From Rosellinia necatrix (lineage: Eukaryota > Ascomycota > Sordariomycetes > Xylariales > Xylariaceae): a stretch of DNA of 64,000 bases. The stretch's first letter is position 1. Each line of letters begins with the position of its first letter. Both the position numbers and the translations under genes were made by a program. Positions 58,477 to 64,000 of this stretch are shown one piece after another. The notes below the pieces were generated by a model, which was given only the letters and a program-made list of their open reading frames with translations, was not told the DNA's origin and did no database searches. The stretch is taken from contig JAGYVD010000007.1 in NCBI GenBank assembly GCA_021209875.1, forward strand, positions 3,410,001 through 3,474,000, in the 5' to 3' direction.

Positions 58477-61400
58477 ATGGCGGACCAACTATCCTTTCTC
58501 CTCTTCGGAGACCAGTCGTCAGATACACACGGATTCCTAGCGGATTTCTTGAGGCGAGGGAACCCAAGCATCCTATCGAAGGAGTTCCTCAGGTTAGCCG
58601 GTGACGCGCTAAGGGACGAGATAGAGAGCTTGCCTCGGGTACAACGGCAGAAGATACCGATATTTCGGACCCTTTCACAGTTGAATGAGGGATACCATAG
58701 GCAACTGATTAAGTTCCCTGGGATTGACAGCGCTTTATTGTGCATAGCACAGATCGCGCACTATATCGAGTAAGTTGAAACGCTTCGATAATCCAGCAGT
58801 TTCTAATGTTGCAAAGCCATTCCGAGAAGAAGCATGAAGATGTTTCGAGACCCGAAAACACCAGGCTATCTGGTCTTTGCACCGGCCTTTTCGCATCGGT
58901 CGCCATCGCCACAAGCCCGTCGCTCTCCGCGTTGATCCCCATAGCTATTCAAATCGTTTTGATGGCGTTTCGAGTCGGATCCCATGTCGCTTCTTTAGCC
59001 GAAAGGTTAAACCCTGCGGTCACAAAGTCAGAGAGCTGGACATACGTTATTCCCTCGGTTGGGGAGAACGACGCCAAGAGGACTCTTACAGATTTCCACG
59101 AGGCTGAGGTATGGTGGTCTAGAATAACGGAATAGTTGAATCTAGTCTGACTGCCTTAATAGGGGATTCCTCAAGCGGTACAAGCATACCTCAGTGCGGT
59201 GTCCTCGAGTAACATCGCCATCTCTGGACCGCCAAGTACACTCGAATTATTATTCAGCAAAGGCTTGTTTGAAATGCGTGCGACGCCTATCCCTGTATAC
59301 GGACCCTACCACGCGCCTCATCTACATGGGACGTTGGATATTGACCGTTTGTTGGGCCTCAACGAAGAGCGTGTGTCTGCCGTTCTGGCTGGCGCCAAAC
59401 CTCGAAGCGGCATCATGTCTTGCGTTACTGGTCACAATTTTACCGAGACAGATACGAAAGCACTTCTAAGGGCCGTGGTTCATGAAATCTTAAACGAGCC
59501 TCTCTGCTTTCATAGAGCCCTCAACGGGAGTATCAACGAAGCGCGAGGCTTCACCGGATCACGTATTCTAGTCATCCCATATGGTCCGACCCAGGCTGCA
59601 AGCACTCTAGCCAATATACTCCGAACCGAGACAAAGTTGGAGGTGGTGCTTCGGTCCCCTCCACAAATATCACGAGAAAGCAATGCCACCCATATTGGAA
59701 ATCATGGCTCTACAGGCAAGTGCAAATTAGCTATTGTCGGTATGGCTGGCCGCTTCCCCGATTCTGAGAGTGTGGAGGCCCTTTGGGAACTCCTTGAGAA
59801 GGGTATCGACGCCCACCGAGTGATCCCCGCCGATAGATTTCCCGTTGATAGTCATTATGACCCAGCTGGGAAGGCTATTAACACAAGTCATACGCCATAT
59901 GGTAATTGGATTAAAAACCCAGGACATTTCGACCCGCGGTTCTTCAATATGTCTCCTCGTGAGGCTTTCCAGACCGACCCGATGCAGCGTATGGCGCTGA
60001 TGACGGCCTACGAAGCTCTTGAGATGTCCGGGTATGTGCCCAACAGGACACCATCGACACGGCTTGACCGTATTGGCACTTTCTACGGCCAAACCTCGGA
60101 TGATTGGCGTGAAATAAATGCCGCCCAAGAAGTTGATACATACTATATCACGGGTGGTGTGCGGGCTTTCGGACCTGGGCGAATCAACTATTATTTCGGA
60201 TTCAGCGGGCCTAGTCTCAACATCGACACTGCCTGCTCTTCAAGCGCGGCGGCGATGCATGTCGCCTGTACATCTTTGTGGGCGAAGGATTGTGATACCG
60301 CTATCGTTGGTGGCCTCTCCTGCATGACCAACTCCGACATTTTCTCGGGGCTCAGTCGAGGACAGTTCCTGTCGAAAAATAACAATTGCAATACATTTGA
60401 CAATGACGCCGATGGCTACTGCCGGGCCGATGGTTGCGCCTCCGTCATCATCAAACGCCTGGATGACGCGATTGCGGACAAGGATAACATTCTAGCCGTG
60501 GTATTAAGCGCACAAACAAACCATTCAGCCGATGCCATCTCAATTACTCACCCTCACGGTCCTACCCAATCGGTATTGTCTTCATCTATCCTAGATGATG
60601 CGGGTGTGGACCCGCACGATGTCGACTATGTTGAGATGCACGGCACAGGTACTCAGGCCGGTGACGGGACAGAAATGGTATCTGTCACGGATGTTTTCGC
60701 GCCTGCAGATCGCCATCGCCCTGCTGATCGGCCTCTATATCTTGGTGCGGTGAAATCTAATGTCGGACACGGTGAAGCTGCTTCTGGTGTCACGGCTCTT
60801 ATCAAGGTGTTGTTGATGCTTCAGAAGAATGCTATACCTCCTCACATTGGCATCAAGAAAGAGATCAACAAGACTTTCCCGAAGGACCTTGGCGAAAGAG
60901 GTGTGAACATTGCCTTCCACAAAACACCGTTCGTTCGAAAGGATGGGAAGCCTCGTCGAGTTTTTGTCAACAACTTTAGTGCTGCTGGCGGTAACACTGG
61001 TCTTCTCCTTGAGGATGGACCACGTTACAAGAACCCTGCCGTGGATCCCCGTACTCAACATATTGTTACCGTGACTGCCAAGTCGAAATCTGCCATGATA
61101 CGCAATGCTGAGATGCTTTTGAAGTGGATGGAAGATCATCCCTCAACGTCAGTGTCCCATGTGGCATATACCACCACGGCTCGTAGAATTCAGCATTATT
61201 GGCGCATGAACGTGACCGCCGGTAGTTTGGTAGAAGCCCAAGAGGCCATCAAAGAACGCCTCAAGTCCAACTTCGTTCCTGTGTCTCCCGAGCAACCAAA
61301 GGTTGCGTTCATGTTCACTGGCCAGGGCTCACATTACGCCGCTCTCGGCAAGGAACTCTATAACCACTACTCCATTTTCCGCCAAGCAATCGACGAGTAT

Positions 61401-64000
61401 AACCAACTCGCATTCATCCACGGCTTTCCCTCGTTTTTACCTCTTATCGACGGCAGTGAGCCCGAGGTCCAGAAACTTTCGCCCGTGGTTGTGCAGCTTG
61501 GTCTAGCCTCCTTCGAGATGGCTCTTGCCAGGCTCTGGGGTTCCTGGGGGATTCAGCCAAGTGTAGTTCTTGGTCACAGCCTGGGTGAGTACGCAGCCTT
61601 ACACATCGCGGGCGCTCTCTCCGCAAGCGACACTATTTTCCTCGTTGGCGCTCGAGCACAGCTCCTTGTCGAGAAGTGCACTGCTGGCACACATGCTATG
61701 CTTGCCGTCCACGGCTCCGTCGATACAGTCACCGAGGCCCTTGGTGCCTCGGCAAAACCCACCAATATTGCTTGCATCAACGGTCCCCGCGAGACCGTTC
61801 TGGGCGGTAGCTCAATAAACATTGCCGATGTTGCTGAACAGTTGAGCAATGCTGGGTTTAGGTGCACCCAGCTAAAGGTCCCTTTTGCTTTCCACTCTGC
61901 TCAGGTTGAGCCGATCCTGGATGAATTCGAGACACTCGCTCGCTCGGTCAAATTTCACAAACCTACTGTGCCAATCATTTCTCCCTTACTTGGAAAACTT
62001 ATCGAGAATGAAACCATCGACCCTACCTATCTCCGTAATCACGCGCGAGATACTGTTAATTTTCTTGGTGGCCTGGTTCACGCCCAAGAATCCGGTGTCA
62101 TTGATGAGAAGACGGTTTGGCTCGAAGTTGGACCCCATCCGGTATGCGCCAACATGGTCAAGGCTGCTTTTGGCGCATCCACCATCGCGGCTCCATCTCT
62201 ACGACGGAATGAATCCCCTTACACAACCCTCAGCTCTACCCTGTGCACCCTTCACTCCGCAGGTTTGAATCTAGACTGGAACGAATATCATCGGGATTTC
62301 GATAGCACCACCCGCCTCCTAGACTTGCCAACGTATTCCTTTGACCTCAAGAATTATTGGTTACAGTACACCGGTGACTGGTGTATTACAAAAAACCGTG
62401 GGGTCGCTGCTTCTCCATTGGCTAAGGCCATCGAGCCAGCGAAGCCGAAACTATCCACCACCACGGTACAAAAGATCACCAAGGAAGAAGTCAATGGGGA
62501 TATCGCAATCCTTGAAACCGAGTCAGATTTGCTAGAGGAGAAATTAAGCCTGATCTGCTCTGGCCATCTTGTCAATGGCACCGCACTTACGCCATCAACG
62601 CTCTATGGTGACATGGCCACCACTATATGTGAGTACGGCTATAAACTCTTGCGCCCGGATGTCAAAGATATCGGCGTGAATGTCGCAGATGTCCAGGTTC
62701 CCAAGACATTGTTGTTCAACGCGAAAGCCAAAAGCCAAATTCTACGGATGTTGGTCAAAATCAACGCGGCCGAGGGCAAAGCTGACGTCAGCTGGACTAC
62801 CGGCGAAGGAGCTCAGAAGACAGAGCATGCTACTTCCAAAGTCTTCTTTGGTGATAAAAAAGAATGGCTTAATGAATTTGAGCGTGTAAGCTACCTCATC
62901 AAGTCACGCATCGACGCTCTAAAAGCCGCAGAGGAGCGTGGAGAAGCCTCAAAGATCGGCCGCGGACTTGCTTACAAACTGTTCACTGCTCTTGTTGATT
63001 ACGACCAGCGATATAAAGGCATGGAGTCTGTCATTCTGGATAGTGCTACATGCGAAGCCACTGCCAAGATTGTCTTCCAAACCTCCCCCGACGATGGCGT
63101 CTTCCACACTCCACCCTATTGGATCGATTCATGTTGCCATATCTCAGGGTTTATCGTGAACGCAACCGATGCCGTCGATTCTCGCGAGCATGTCTACATC
63201 TCGCACGGCTGGGGCAGCATGAGATTTGCTGAGCGTCTGGATGCTGCTAAAACATATCAGTCATACATCCGCATGCAGAACGTCAAGGGTACCAAGATGA
63301 TGGCCGGTGACGCCTACGTCTTTGATGGCGATAGATTGATTGGCGTCTGTGGCGACGTTCGTTTCCAAGCTATCCCTCGCAAGGTCTTGAATATAGTTCT
63401 ACCACCCCCCACTGCGGCTAGAGCCACCCCTGCTCGTGCTGCCCCCATCGCCGTGCCTACCAAAGCGCCGGCCAAGGAGAAGAAACAGGTCACCGCAAAG
63501 AACCTCCCAGCTGTCAACAAGAAACTCACTAAGCGTTCGGTTGTTATTGACGTTATGGATATTGTTGCCAAAGAAACCGGTGTCAGTCACGACGAGCTAG
63601 CGGATAACATCGCTTTCGCTGACCTTGGTGTGGACTCTCTTATGGGTTTGACTATTAGCGGCCGTCTCCGGGAAGAGCTGGAGCTCAATGTTGATTCCCA
63701 TGCTTTCAACGACCATTCTACTGTTGGCGCTTTCAAGAAATTCCTTGCCCAGTTTGAGTCCACCACTGTCACGGTTGAAGAAGTTAGCACCGTCGGTGGA
63801 AGCGAGGATAGTGACGAAGAGGGTATGGGGTCTGACGACTCTGATGTTACAACTCCACCTGACGATAGCGAGAAGAACTCAGTCAACAATGATTGCGCCG
63901 CCGCTGCTGACTCTGGGAATATCAATGAACTGCGGCAGATGATTCGCGAAACCATCTGCTCTGAAATGGGCGTTGAGATTGAAGAAATCATTGCAGCTCC
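58477..64000 (+). CDS. pks1: Non-reducing polyketide synthase, SAT-KS-AT-PT-ACP-ACP (3' end outside window)
   Basis: Exons 58477-58769, 58817-59108 and 59163 to the window edge; 1807 residues visible, no stop. Domains: starter-unit ACP transacylase (about 1-340, GLCTG, Cys119), ketosynthase (about 382-815; DTACSSS, Cys553; HGTGT; NVGH), malonyl transferase (about 885-1200; GHSLGE, Ser1001), product template (about 1300-1610; GHLVNG His1330, Asp1517), an acyl carrier (VDSL, Ser1687) and the beginning of a second carrier (NELRQMIRETICSEMG) at the edge. No ketoreductase, dehydratase or enoylreductase. Non-reducing synthases with this order and tandem carriers make 1,3,6,8-tetrahydroxynaphthalene (melanin) or heptaketide naphthopyrone; the N-terminal SAT resembles melanin synthases of Colletotrichum-type fungi. 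A terminal thioesterase is expected beyond 64,000. The oxidase 4.8 kb upstream suggests a pigment locus. Confidence 0.95.

Overview
This window is from a filamentous ascomycete (Pezizomycotina, most likely a Sordariomycete). The evidence is: genes with short introns (about 45-160 nt) that have fungal donors (GTAAGT, GTATGT, GTGAGT) and CTAAC-like branch points; small and large intergenic gaps full of microsatellites and TAGGTAGG-type motifs; and a gene set that includes neutral trehalase, glyoxylate-cycle isocitrate lyase, a CCG-6-like GPI wall protein, a DUF3433 membrane protein, a fungal type 2 glycosyltransferase and a non-reducing polyketide synthase. I see no bacterial, viral or intact transposon genes.

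Layout. 0-2.6 kb: the 5' part of a Dal5-family MFS transporter (minus) diverges from ribosomal protein eS28 (plus). 2.6-9.5 kb: a gene-free stretch holding a six-unit 102-bp minisatellite and two tRNA-like relics. 9.5-10.2 kb: a small GPI-anchored wall protein (minus). 14.6-16.5 kb: a 12-zinc-knuckle CCHC protein. 17.5-19.5 kb: actin-interacting protein 1. 22.0-24.9 kb: a GT2 polysaccharide synthase (minus). 30.6-33.1 kb: neutral trehalase, converging on a BTB protein (33.4-34.8 kb, minus). 37.7-39.6 kb: isocitrate lyase, which carries an apparent +1 frameshift in an A7 tract in exon 1. 41.6-44.1 kb: a DUF3433 protein (minus). 46.7-47.6 kb: an atypical Ras-like GTPase converging on a TMEM19/DUF92 protein (48.0-49.1 kb, minus). 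51.6-53.7 kb: a secreted multicopper oxidase, followed 4.8 kb downstream by a SAT-KS-AT-PT-ACP-ACP polyketide synthase that runs off the window at 64,000.

How the genes relate. Most of the window is ordinary housekeeping and cell-wall/cytoskeleton/carbon-reserve genes with no operon-like logic. The one pair that probably works together is the oxidase and the polyketide synthase. Multicopper oxidases polymerise aromatic polyketides into spore or hyphal pigment, and the synthase has the architecture of melanin/naphthopyrone-type enzymes. The decisive downstream genes lie outside the window. All gene models below were built by eye from splice signals and protein family conservation. Exon coordinates are given so that they can be tested against transcripts.
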